Source of the DNA: Paracoccaceae bacterium
GTDB taxonomy: Bacteria; Pseudomonadota; Alphaproteobacteria; Rhodobacterales; Rhodobacteraceae
Reading direction: 5' to 3'
Length of the DNA: 34,080 bases
Assembly: GCA_009924775.1 (NCBI GenBank)
Contig: RFQY01000007.1
Coordinates: 1 to 34,080 of the forward strand
Translations under genes and position numbers: made by a program
Shown: positions 22,351 to 29,820 of the stretch, piece after piece
Layout of the letters: every line of letters starts with the position of its first letter
Position numbering within the stretch: the first letter of the stretch is position 1
The notes under the pieces: generated by a model
Told to the model about the DNA's origin: nothing
Seen by the model: the letters and a program-made list of their open reading frames with translations, nothing else
The model's database searches: none

Positions 22351-24444
22351 TTAACCACCCATCACATTCACAGGTTTTGGCATTCTTTGATTCTTGATTG
22401 CATTGGCAATTTCAATCTGGGCATCAAGCTGCTGCTGTTGGATTTCCTGTGCTGCCTGCATCAGTTCCCTGATCTGCTGCTGGACATCCACATTCTGATT
22501 CTGGGCATCCAGTGTGGCTTTAAAGTCTTCAGCAGATCCTGCTGTGATGGCTGCAGCATATTTGACTTCCCCAAGTCCTGTGGCATCCTTCAGCTTTTTC
22601 AAAGCATTGGCACTGCCCATGGCAAAGGCTGCAAAACCTTCCTCAGACCCATCCAGCATCATGTTTAATTTGGCTATTTCATTTTCATATTGCTGAAGTG
22701 GGGTCAGGTTTTCAGCAAGGAATTTCTTCCATGGTGCTTCCTCAGTCCTGATCACATTGGTTGGCTTCATGTTTTCAGCAAACTTTTTGGCATTCTCAGC
22801 AGCATCTTTAGTTGCTTTGCCAAGATCATTAATTTTTGGCTTGAGCTTTTCAGCATTCTTTTCAGCCTTGCCAAACATCTGATCCAGCCAGAATTCTGGA
22901 TCCTCATTCTGGGTGGCAGGCTTGTTCATTTTGATGTCTGAAAGTCTTTTTCTTTGATCTTGAAAATACTTGTCAGCACCTGTGGCTGGTTGCTGTTCCC
23001 TCTGTTTTTCCAATCTTTTGGCTTCTTCTTGAGCTTTTTTAAGCTGATCAGTGGTTCCTTTTTCCACCATGCCAATCTTTTCCAACACCCACACCACCCA
23101 TTCTGTGGCTTTGCCAGTAATGTCTTGCAAGAAACCCCAAACAACTTTCATGCCTGTGGTAAATGAATTGATTAAAAACATTAAATCTCCAAACAATTCA
23201 TCAACAGGTTTGAAGAAATCAAAGATGCCTTTTCCAAAATCATAGATGGATTGAACAAAATCCAAGGCAGCTTCCTGGGCAGCCAGGACAATGTCATCAA
23301 TTGTCATTTCTCCAGTGGTCACTTCCCACCCTGACAGGAATTCATTCATGCCAGTCAGAACTATATCCACCACACTGGAAACAAATGCCCCAACACCCTG
23401 TAGCAGTGGACCTATGGCATCAATCTTTTCCATGACAAAATTGAAGAAATCAGTGATGCCACCACCCAAAGAATTCAAACTAAATCCTTCAAGAATGGTG
23501 GATCCGATTTTCTGGAACACTGCCTGCACATTTGCTGCAGCAGTTGCCCATGCTCCACTGAAAGAATTAGCAGCATCATTAGCTGCAGTTTGAATGCCCT
23601 GCATATTGGCTGCATCACCAATGGCTGCACTGGCTTCACTTACACTGACCATGCCATTAGTCACCATTTGCTGGGCTTCAGCCACACTGATGAATCTTCC
23701 AGTGGTTTGGGTCAATCGTGCTGCCAGTGCATCCCACACAGGGATGCCTTCTTCAGCAAGCTTGGAAAGTGCTGGCATGGTGGCCTGACCATCTGCAGCC
23801 ATGTCACCTATCTTGTCAACAATCAGTGCCATGATTCTTTCAGGATTCCCAAGGGCAACCCCAAGGGTATTGAATTTTCCAATCAAATCCTGAATGGATG
23901 CTGGATTAAATTTCAATGCTGCCAATCTTGTGGCGTGTTCAGTCAAGGCTTCAAAACCTGCTGAAGGTCCAGCCCTCATGATGTCCTGCAAACCTTTGGC
24001 CAGTCCTGCATCACCAGTCAATGCTGTCAGCCTTTTGTTGGCAGATTCAAATCTGGAACCAGCACTGATCACTTCCTGTCCAAATGTTTTAAACAGATCC
24101 AGACTTCTGGAAATGCCAGCACCAATCATGTCAAAAAGCTTGGTGAATGCTGCAGTGGCTGCACCTATGCCAAGATAATCTTTAATGGAAAATTTCTGTT
24201 GCTGTGGTGGCTTAATCTCCTGCTTTTTTAATGCAGGATTTCTGTTAGCTTCATCCTGAAGTGCTTGAAGTGCTTTTGTCTGATGCTCAGTGGCAGTGGT
24301 GACCTTGTTGGCAGATTCTGCCATGGCATCATTGGTGGTGGTAAGCTGATTGGTTTTTTGTGCTGCCTGATCAAGTGCAGTGGTAAACCCACCCAAATCT
24401 GCTGTGACTGATAGACTGGCTCGTCCTAAAGATGTTTCAGCCAT
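22351..24444 (-). CDS. Tape measure protein
   Basis: A 697-residue tape measure. The N-terminus (SLGRASLSVTADLGGFTTALDQA) and the Ala-rich helical region around residues 95-300 with GQEVISAGSRFESANKRLTALTG and PALSKLAEEGIPVWDALA match the tape-measure N-terminal domain. A hydrophobic stretch lies at about 320-440 and the C-terminal third is charged coiled coil. At about 0.15 nm per residue the length predicts a tail near 100 nm. It stands between the G/GT chaperones and distal tail genes, the canonical place. The gene also spans a stretch of nearly 1.2 kb without CpG. Confidence 0.92.
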   Translation of the reverse strand: MAETSLGRASLSVTADLGGFTTALDQAAQKTNQLTTTNDAMAESANKVTTATEHQTKALQALQDEANRNPALKKQEIKPPQQQKFSIKDYLGIGAATAAFTKLFDMIGAGISRSLDLFKTFGQEVISAGSRFESANKRLTALTGDAGLAKGLQDIMRAGPSAGFEALTEHATRLAALKFNPASIQDLIGKFNTLGVALGNPERIMALIVDKIGDMAADGQATMPALSKLAEEGIPVWDALAARLTQTTGRFISVAEAQQMVTNGMVSVSEASAAIGDAANMQGIQTAANDAANSFSGAWATAAANVQAVFQKIGSTILEGFSLNSLGGGITDFFNFVMEKIDAIGPLLQGVGAFVSSVVDIVLTGMNEFLSGWEVTTGEMTIDDIVLAAQEAALDFVQSIYDFGKGIFDFFKPVDELFGDLMFLINSFTTGMKVVWGFLQDITGKATEWVVWVLEKIGMVEKGTTDQLKKAQEEAKRLEKQREQQPATGADKYFQDQRKRLSDIKMNKPATQNEDPEFWLDQMFGKAEKNAEKLKPKINDLGKATKDAAENAKKFAENMKPTNVIRTEEAPWKKFLAENLTPLQQYENEIAKLNMMLDGSEEGFAAFAMGSANALKKLKDATGLGEVKYAAAITAGSAEDFKATLDAQNQNVDVQQQIRELMQAAQEIQQQQLDAQIEIANAIKNQRMPKPVNVMGG

Positions 24445-24446
24445 GA

Positions 24447-24758
24447 TCAGCCACCCTTTTTAGCCATGCCCTTTAAGGCATGAAACACCCCCACTGGATC
24501 CATCCCCTTTGATCTTTCACCTAACCAGTCTGGCAGGAAATCCTGCAGCTTATGCTTGGAACTAGACCAACAGGAAACCATGGTGTGCATTAGCAAGGCA
24601 AACAGGTAATCTGTCCTGGCATTACCAATTGGTTCTATCCTTGAAAAGGCCACCCATTCCATCAGTTCTGGGTGGCTCATTTCTTCCAGTTCTTCCACAG
24701 TCCTGCCCAGATGCCCAGCTAACCTGAAAAGGAATAGCCTGGGTGGGCAGTCCCTTAG
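24447..24758 (-). CDS. gpT-like part of tail assembly chaperone GT (reached by -1 frameshift)
   Basis: This frame is open from the slippery site at 24758-24764 and encodes 103 residues, beginning LRDCPPRLFLF and continuing VEELEEMSHPELMEWVAFSRIEPIGNARTD, a DUF4035/gpT-type pattern. A GTG at 24698 could start an 83-residue stand-alone version, but the homologous region extends upstream of it, so this is best read as the C-terminal part of a 220-residue GT fusion (24447-25108). GT proteins wrap the tape measure during tail assembly in lambda-like phages. Confidence 0.8.
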   Translation of the reverse strand, partial: LRDCPPRLFLFRLAGHLGRTVEELEEMSHPELMEWVAFSRIEPIGNARTDYLFALLMHTMVSCWSSSKHKLQDFLPDWLGERSKGMDPVGVFHALKGMAKKGG

Positions 24759-25108
24759 TTTTTTTCCGCTTCCTCAACAGCCCCTGCACCTATCCGATTG
24801 ATCTTCAGAATGCTGTCAAAGATCTTTTCCAGAATGGTGGCAGGCAGCTTGTTAATTTCTGGCAGATCAGCATCAGTAAACAAAGGCTGACCAGCTTCAT
24901 CACAACACCCCTTGATAATCATCCTTGCCCTAAGGTTGTCAGGGGTCTTCCCTTTATTTCTGGCAGCATTAAATTCAGAATCTATCTGGTCGCGTTCCCC
25001 AACAGTCAGTGAACGGACCCACACAGATCCTTCCCACTCTGGGATTGCAACTTCCTGCTTGGGTAAGAAGTTCTTTTTGGAAAGGATCTGTGATCGGTCT
25101 AAAGCCAT
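24755..25108 (-). CDS. gpG-like tail assembly chaperone
   Basis: A 117-residue tail assembly chaperone with VWVRSLTVGERDQIDSEF and a helical rest ending GAVEEAEKN. It stands between the tail tube gene and the T frame. Its last codons are GAA AAA AAC TAA, giving the canonical slippery heptamer A AAA AAC right before the stop, so ribosomes slipping -1 read into gpT. The ATG has AGGGGG 6 nt upstream. Products G and GT in a fixed ratio are known to be needed for tail assembly. Confidence 0.88.
   Translation of the reverse strand: MALDRSQILSKKNFLPKQEVAIPEWEGSVWVRSLTVGERDQIDSEFNAARNKGKTPDNLRARMIIKGCCDEAGQPLFTDADLPEINKLPATILEKIFDSILKINRIGAGAVEEAEKN
24758..24764 (-). promoter_or_regulatory. Programmed -1 frameshift site A AAA AAC (G/GT)
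   Basis: On the minus strand GGAAAAAAAC is followed by TAA. The heptamer A AAA AAC fits X XXY YYZ in the zero frame. The T frame is exactly -1 relative to G, and the 20 codons between the slip and the GTG at 24698 are free of stops. A Shine-Dalgarno-like GAGGAAG lies about 4-10 nt upstream, and such elements stimulate slippage in bacteria (as in dnaX). No strong downstream hairpin is evident. Confidence 0.85.
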
Positions 25109-25120
25109 AAAACCCCCTGA

Positions 25121-25519
25121 TTAGTCTGGGTAACAAATACCAGATGCCTTCACAGTGAATGATGCCTTGATAAGGTCATCACCAGTGATCTGATCAATCT
25201 GTCTGCTGGTGATAAAGCCATTCACAGTGATAGTCTTGGTGTTTGGTGCTGGAAGGCTGATGACAAAGTTGGATGCAGATCTTGCCACAGCAAGTGCATT
25301 TAAGGCATCCCATCCTGCACTGGTAAAGTTGCACTGGAAGCTGATTTCACCAGGATCTTCCCAGCCTGCAAGATAAACATGGGTCTGATCTGCAGTGCTT
25401 AAGTTGGATTTCTGGATGCTGGTGATTTTGCTGGAAGGTGGTGTGATGCTGATCACTTCAGACACTTCAGATCCTGCAGTCAAAGTGACCCCATAACCTG
25501 TTTGCAATGTTTCTGGCAT
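25121..25519 (-). CDS. Major tail (tube) protein
   Basis: A 132-residue protein with the beta-sandwich pattern of phage tail tube proteins: GYGVTLTAGSEVSEVISITPPSSKITSI, then HVYLAGWEDPGEISFQCNF, and a C-terminal strand pair FTVKASG. The ATG at 25519 has GGAGG 6 nt upstream; the open frame further upstream overlaps the tail terminator gene. Position after the DUF3168 gene and before the G/GT chaperones is the standard place for the tube protein. Confidence 0.82.
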   Translation of the reverse strand: MPETLQTGYGVTLTAGSEVSEVISITPPSSKITSIQKSNLSTADQTHVYLAGWEDPGEISFQCNFTSAGWDALNALAVARSASNFVISLPAPNTKTITVNGFITSRQIDQITGDDLIKASFTVKASGICYPD

Positions 25520-25521
25520 TT

Positions 25522-25944
25522 TTAGCCTCCAAAGAAGTCTGTGACAGATTCCGAAAATGACACCACTAAGTCCAAGGTTGCCCTGTGGATCCCAACATCC
25601 TTGGCAGTTTCCAAATCCCACCCCACAGATTCTGAATCAAACTTGCAAAGGTGGATGAAGGTGGTGCCCCAGTTTCCTTGGAATCCATCAGTAACCAATC
25701 TAATTTGTTCAACTATGTTTTCGCAAACTGTACGGCTTGCACCAAAGATGTCTAACTGGATCCTGGCAGTGCAGATTCCCACAGACCTTTTTAAGGTGAT
25801 CTGTCTGTCAGTAGATTGCTTGCTGTAAACAATCAGGGGCATGGTTGCACTCTGTGGTGCAGCATCAGGATAGATTCTGGTGGATACCAGATTTGTCACA
25901 GTTGCCTGATTTGTTAAATAAGTGTAAAGGTCTGCTTCTATCAT
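25522..25944 (-). CDS. Tail terminator/completion protein (DUF3168-like)
   Basis: A 140-residue protein. The start MIEADLYTYLTNQATVTNLVSTRIYPDAAPQSATMPLIVY matches the DUF3168 pattern (short helix, RIYP, APQ...P motif), followed by an RIQLDIFG strand. DUF3168 proteins are gp17/U-like tail terminators that cap the tube before joining the head. Its 5' end overlaps the HK97 gp10-like gene by 4 nt and GAGGG lies 8 nt upstream of the ATG. Confidence 0.85.
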   Translation of the reverse strand: MIEADLYTYLTNQATVTNLVSTRIYPDAAPQSATMPLIVYSKQSTDRQITLKRSVGICTARIQLDIFGASRTVCENIVEQIRLVTDGFQGNWGTTFIHLCKFDSESVGWDLETAKDVGIHRATLDLVVSFSESVTDFFGG

Positions 25945-26543
25945 TTTTTTGCCCTCTTTGGTTTTCCAAAACTGGCAATAATTTCTTTAAGTTTTTCAGC
26001 AAACTTTGCATAGATTTGGGATCCAACAGCCTTCAGTGCTGGTGCCATAAATGCCTTAGCCTTGGCACCAGGATGTGTCCATGATTTAAATCTGTTAGGC
26101 TGAATTGGTCCTACAAATGATTTCAGCTTTTCCTTGGCCCTTGGGCTGACAGTGTGGGATGCTGTGCCCCTTTCCACCAAGTGTGCATAAAATGCTGGGA
26201 TAATTGTTTTTCCATTTGGTGAAGTTGATTTCAAAAATTTAGGTCCAACCAATCCAACAACTTTTTTCTTTTTCCCTCTGCCATATTTTTTGGATTTTAA
26301 ACTGATGGATCTTTTTAAAAGTCCTGTGGTGGCTTTTAAATGTTTTCTGTCACCTTTGCGTTTTTTAGGTGCCAAGGATTTCATTTTTTCCTGAAGTGGC
26401 TTGAGTGCATACTTCATGGCCTGTGCAAGTTTTGCATCCGCTTTATTTCCTGTTAAATCCCTGAATGTCTGCACGATATCATCCAAACCTTGGATGGTGA
26501 CTTTGCCTTTCTTAATCAGGACTGATCGGTCCAGCTTCCCCAT
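25941..26543 (-). CDS. HK97 gp10-like head-tail protein
   Basis: A 200-residue, strongly basic protein (many Lys) with the HK97-gp10_like pattern: an N-terminal helix (IVQTFRDLTGNKADAKLAQAM), the segment PAFYAHLVERGTASH and the end HPGAKAKAFMAPALKAV. Family members act at the head-tail interface or in tail completion. It is about 50 residues longer than typical, mainly through a Lys/Arg-rich insert around residues 58-100. The ATG overlaps the preceding stop codon. Confidence 0.85.
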   Translation of the reverse strand: MGKLDRSVLIKKGKVTIQGLDDIVQTFRDLTGNKADAKLAQAMKYALKPLQEKMKSLAPKKRKGDRKHLKATTGLLKRSISLKSKKYGRGKKKKVVGLVGPKFLKSTSPNGKTIIPAFYAHLVERGTASHTVSPRAKEKLKSFVGPIQPNRFKSWTHPGAKAKAFMAPALKAVGSQIYAKFAEKLKEIIASFGKPKRAKK

Positions 26544-26863
26544 TAGGCCACCCTTTCCACCACATCCACCTGCAGGGTTTCAGCAGCTTCATTCAGGTTT
26601 AGGATGCTTAGGATGTCAAAGATCCTGTTTCCCATCTTCAGCCTGTGTCTGTGGGTCAATGTGTCAAAATATCGGAAGGTGACCCTATGGGTGGTTTCTG
26701 GCCTTACTTGTGATGCGTAAAACTGTTCCCTGTCAGACAGTGGATTGATGCCAGCCCATCTGACTTGGGTGGTCTGCCATGTGGTGACAGTCTGCCCCAT
26801 GCTGTCCCTAGTTTCAGTTGGTGCCTGAATTTCCACCCTGTGCTGTAGACTGCTAGATCTCAT
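26543..26863 (-). CDS. Head-tail joining/stopper protein (head closure)
   Basis: A 106-residue protein of the Phage_H_T_join type: LQHRVEIQAPTETRDSMGQTVTTWQTTQVRWAGINPLSD followed by THRVTFRYFDTLTHRHRLKMGNRIFDIL, the typical beta-barrel of SPP1 gp16/HK97 gp7-like stoppers. Such proteins close the portal channel after packaging. Start and the preceding connector stop overlap as TGATG. Length and neighbours match the family. Confidence 0.87.
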   Translation of the reverse strand: MRSSSLQHRVEIQAPTETRDSMGQTVTTWQTTQVRWAGINPLSDREQFYASQVRPETTHRVTFRYFDTLTHRHRLKMGNRIFDILSILNLNEAAETLQVDVVERVA

Positions 26864-27438
26864 CAGTGATAGACCCCTGCAGCAAACTGCTGGATGATGG
26901 ACTGCACTGCCAGTGGAAGTTCACTTGAAATAGTTCCAGTGATTACTGCTTCACGATTTTCAAACAGGTGACCCACATAAAACAGGATTCCACTTTTCAG
27001 CAGCTTTGGCACTGCTGATGGTGACCATCCTGTGGTGTAGGTGATCCTGACAGAATTGATGCTGGATGCGGTCTGTGGCCACACAGCATCTTGCACTGGT
27101 GTGATTCTGGCTGGACTGGATACCAGATCTTCATTCCAGTCTTCCACAGTCTGATTGGTGATATCAGTGTCTGTGTATTCTATTTCCGTGATTTCATTCA
27201 CTGGACCATATGGAAGATAGATGGTTTCAGGAAAGGCATCCAGAACCAGCTTCAAAGTCTGTGGTGCAATGCTGATTTCACAGGACTTTTCAAACATGAT
27301 TCTGGCTGAACTGATGCACAATTGAATCAGTGCATCATCATGATTTCCATCAACCCTTAGATGGTTTTTTGCCTCTTGAAGGCTGACTGGTTCCTGGGTG
27401 GGTGCTGTGACCACCTGAACTGATCCCTGGATGTTCAT
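26863..27438 (-). CDS. Head-tail connector protein (gp6-like)
   Basis: A 191-residue connector adaptor. The N-terminus VVTAPTQEPVSLQEAKNHLRVDGNHDDALIQLCISSARIMFEK is the clear signature of the gp6-like family (PF05135-type), followed by a beta-rich middle and a C-terminal helix (LLKSGILFYVGHLFENREAV). It forms the ring below the portal. The ATG at 27438 has GAGGTG 8 nt upstream. It overlaps the previous gene by 89 nt, unusually long for this compact genome; the upstream open frame before 27438 is not homologous. Confidence 0.87.
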   Translation of the reverse strand: MNIQGSVQVVTAPTQEPVSLQEAKNHLRVDGNHDDALIQLCISSARIMFEKSCEISIAPQTLKLVLDAFPETIYLPYGPVNEITEIEYTDTDITNQTVEDWNEDLVSSPARITPVQDAVWPQTASSINSVRITYTTGWSPSAVPKLLKSGILFYVGHLFENREAVITGTISSELPLAVQSIIQQFAAGVYH

Positions 27439-27616
27439 GTGTTCGCACCTCAGGCTGAACTTTGGAAATGGATTTTTCTGGTGCAGCAGGTGATGCAGGT
27501 TTGGCATAGCCGATCCTGCACCACTCAGCAGCAACTTCATCAGGAAGATCTACAGTCTGGCGGGCCTTGAAGGATCTTCCAAGACCCACCAGAGATTTAA
27601 GGATGATGACTTGCAT
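27350..27616 (-). CDS. Small head-region protein
   Basis: An 88-residue protein. The first 40 residues (MQVIILKSLVGLGRSFKARQTVDLPDEVAAEWCRIGYAKP) form a compact domain of a type common downstream of capsid genes; the rest is a low-complexity Ser/Pro/Lys/His tail that lies in the overlap with the connector gene. The ATG overlaps the capsid stop codon by 1 nt (TAATG). Possibly a head decoration or accessory protein; function unknown. Confidence 0.7.
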   Translation of the reverse strand: MQVIILKSLVGLGRSFKARQTVDLPDEVAAEWCRIGYAKPASPAAPEKSISKVQPEVRTHEHPGISSGGHSTHPGTSQPSRGKKPSKG

Positions 27617-28950
27617 TAGCTGGCTGCCATCACCAGATGTTTTACTGGGTTATAGGTGGTGGCATTTGCAGTCAGCAGCAAACCACTGGACCTGTGAATG
27701 GCAACCCAACCAATCTGGCCGGATGTTGCATAGGTTTCAGACTGGCGAACAATGGTGATTCCACCATCACCAGCCACATCACGGATGACATATTTGGAGA
27801 AGTCACCAAACAGCAACACCTTGGCACTAGCAGCAAGGCTTGAAGCCATGTTACTGTTGAGGGTGACAGGATAGCCTAGGATGCTTGGCACCCTGGCATC
27901 TGCCCCTGCATAGGTCTGGCTGAAGATTGGTGAACCATTGTCATCCTTCAACTTGGCAATCGCACCAAGGATGGATGGATGGCACATAAAGCCAACATTG
28001 CCACCCCTCTTATATGCCTCATCCACTGAGAAGACCAGATCGATAATTTCGTCCACACTTAAAGCATTAGTGGCAGCAGCAGTCTTGCCTGCAGCAGAAC
28101 CAGCAACCAAACCCTGTGGCTGGCTGGATCCAGTTCCAGTGGTGAAGTAGGATTCCTGAATCCTGCCGATTCTGATGCCAGCCTGTTCTGCCACCAAGGA
28201 TTCCACATTGATCAAGGAATCTTGGAGAAGTTCATAGCTGGTAAGAACCTGACCAGAACTGAATTTATAGGCACCAAGTGTTTTGTTGCTGAAGGTCAAA
28301 GCCACTTCACTGATGGATCCATTTTCAGCAATCAAAGATCCACTGTTGCTGGTGTCATCAAGACATGGCATCTGGATGTTTGAACCAGTAGAAGTGGACA
28401 TCACAGTGGCAACCTGTCGGACACCATTGTAATCCTTCAAAGCTTGAGTCAGGGTGCCATAAAATTCATCATTGACCAAATAACCACCAGCAGATGAAGT
28501 GCCAACAGATTGGGCACGAGCTTCAAGGCTTAATTCATTGCTGTTGAGATCCAGCCCGATTTCATGGGCAGCATTGGCAAATTCAGAACGGAATCCCCTG
28601 GTGCCTCTTAAGAACCAGCCCCTGATGGCATTGGCCTTGTTGACAGTTGCTTTCTTGTCATTCAAATCTGTGACAATGTTTGGCACATTGATTGGGAATG
28701 ATTTTTTGGTGTTCCGCTTGATGTACTCAAGCTTGGAACTGTTGGCTTCAGTCTGTGCAGCCTGTGCAGATGCCATGGCAAGTTCCCCTTCTAGTGTGGA
28801 TACTCTTTCATCAATGGCAGCAACATTTGCAGCCAGATCATCAAACGCTTGTTGTTCTTCTGGGGTTAACTGACGCTTGGCCAGTTCTTCCATCTTGGAA
28901 ACTTTCTCAACTCGCTCAGCCTGCAAAGACCTGATGTCTTGGATAGACAT
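27616..28950 (-). CDS. HK97-fold major capsid protein
   Basis: A 444-residue major capsid protein of the HK97 family. Residues 1-100 form a charged coiled-coil delta domain (QAERVEKVSKMEELAKRQ...), serving as internal scaffold and expected to be removed by the prohead protease; no separate scaffold gene is present. Then RAQSVGTSSAGGYLVNDEFYGTL and QVLTSYELLQDS, ESYFTTGTGSSQPQGL and a C-terminal GDFSKYVIRDVAG.. region match the fold. The ATG at 28950 has AAAGGGG about 10 nt upstream; the frame is open further, but without support. Confidence 0.94.
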   Translation of the reverse strand: MSIQDIRSLQAERVEKVSKMEELAKRQLTPEEQQAFDDLAANVAAIDERVSTLEGELAMASAQAAQTEANSSKLEYIKRNTKKSFPINVPNIVTDLNDKKATVNKANAIRGWFLRGTRGFRSEFANAAHEIGLDLNSNELSLEARAQSVGTSSAGGYLVNDEFYGTLTQALKDYNGVRQVATVMSTSTGSNIQMPCLDDTSNSGSLIAENGSISEVALTFSNKTLGAYKFSSGQVLTSYELLQDSLINVESLVAEQAGIRIGRIQESYFTTGTGSSQPQGLVAGSAAGKTAAATNALSVDEIIDLVFSVDEAYKRGGNVGFMCHPSILGAIAKLKDDNGSPIFSQTYAGADARVPSILGYPVTLNSNMASSLAASAKVLLFGDFSKYVIRDVAGDGGITIVRQSETYATSGQIGWVAIHRSSGLLLTANATTYNPVKHLVMAAS

Positions 28951-29101
28951 ATCTGAATCCCCTTTGAATTGGTGGTGCCAATACGCAAAGGCACCTTGCC
29001 AGGGATGCCCCTGGGTGGCAGCCAATGCGTAAACACTGCATGGTTGGATTCAGTTTTGTTTAAGGTTGGAAAATTGGCAAACTGTATGGAATGAAGAAAA
29101 C
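28951..29101. promoter_or_regulatory. Non-coding leader of the capsid gene
   Basis: This 151-nt gap has no gene. It holds a GC-rich 6-bp hairpin (CCAGGG at 28999-29004, CCCTGG at 29009-29014, loop ATGC) flanked by near-identical direct repeats, GCCAATACGCAAA (28977-28989) and GCCAATGCGTAAA (29021-29033). On the minus strand it lies just before the capsid Shine-Dalgarno, so it might adjust capsid expression. No consensus promoter is clear. Confidence 0.4.
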
Positions 29102-29512
29102 TTATTTAAGGTTTTCTAATTGTTTTTTTTCACCTGCTGTAAGTTCTGATTTTGTTTTTATAAGAACTACACTTTGATATTTTACCAATTGTGGGAAAGC
29201 ATCATAAACTTTTAGAAAACAATCGTTCTTGTCTCTTTCAGACATTATCCCAAGAACTTGATTTTTTTTATTTTCCATCTGAACTAAAGCTATAAAGTCT
29301 TTTTTTGGTTTGGCTTGATGAATTTTTTCATAAACCAAATGTTCTAAATCATATGGAAGTGTAGAAATAAATGCTGACCAATCTGTTCCATATGGTGGTC
29401 TGTTTTTTAATTTGTGAATTATTTCTGCTGCTGCTGGTCCATGACCAGTGTATCCAGTTCCAACTTTTTCAATAACCCATGACCGCATTTCTTTTTCATT
29501 ATTAAAAATCAT
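29102..29512 (-). CDS. Unknown protein inserted between protease and capsid genes
   Basis: A 136-residue, Lys/Glu-rich soluble protein that I do not recognise. It has helices around MIFNNEKEMRSWVIEK, the segment GPAAAEIIHKLKNRPPYGTDW, a central strand FIALVQM and a C-terminal strand/helix pair SVVLIKTKSELTAGEKKQL. The locus is more AT-rich than the capsid gene next to it, and it separates protease from capsid, so it may be a moron-type insertion. The ATG has GAGGA 8 nt upstream within the motif AGAGGATGGAACC, related to leaders at the integrase and methyltransferase genes. Confidence 0.65.
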   Translation of the reverse strand: MIFNNEKEMRSWVIEKVGTGYTGHGPAAAEIIHKLKNRPPYGTDWSAFISTLPYDLEHLVYEKIHQAKPKKDFIALVQMENKKNQVLGIMSERDKNDCFLKVYDAFPQLVKYQSVVLIKTKSELTAGEKKQLENLK

Positions 29513-29544
29513 GGTTCCATCCTCTGGGTGATGGAATCATTCTA

Positions 29545-29820
29545 TCATGACACTTTAGATATACCTAGATCATGATAAATTTTTCTCACTTTAGGATTAT
29601 CATCAAAGGCTTGGATAACATTTCCAGCAAACTGGCTAACTGTTTTCTGTTTGAATTCAAGCTGCTGTTCTGGTGTGGATCCAATGTCATTCATGAAAAG
29701 CTTGTCAAACAAAACACCAGCATCATTCAAACTTTTGGTGGTGTTCTGTCTTTGACTTTCCATTCTGCCTGTGACAATGTAGATCAGATGCTGCTTGGAA
29801 AGTTCATTCACCTGTTCTAC
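29545..29820 (-). CDS. HAD-hydrolase C-terminal segment in -1 frame of the prohead protease
   Basis: From codon GTA at 29820 this frame encodes 91 residues that complete the HAD fold begun in the protease frame: motif II in IYIVTGR (Thr-Gly-Arg), motif III lysine in EFKQKT and motif IV in AFDDNPKVR (Asp-Asp-Asn). It lacks motif I, which is the DVDNTL at the end of the protease ORF. A GTG at 29811 could start an 88-residue peptide, but that would have no nucleophile. A -1 slip on A AAA AAG (29820-29826) would yield a 306-residue protease-HAD protein (29545-30464). A sequencing error in the A9 run is the main alternative. Confidence 0.75.
   Translation of the reverse strand, partial: VEQVNELSKQHLIYIVTGRMESQRQNTTKSLNDAGVLFDKLFMNDIGSTPEQQLEFKQKTVSQFAGNVIQAFDDNPKVRKIYHDLGISKVS

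Noticed and set aside
24447..24698. Stand-alone gene starting at GTG 24698
   Set aside because: The gpT-like sequence continues upstream to the slippery site, so a frameshift product is more likely.
29545..29811. Independent small gene starting at GTG 29811
   Set aside because: It would be a HAD fragment without the catalytic motif I, which lies in the preceding frame.
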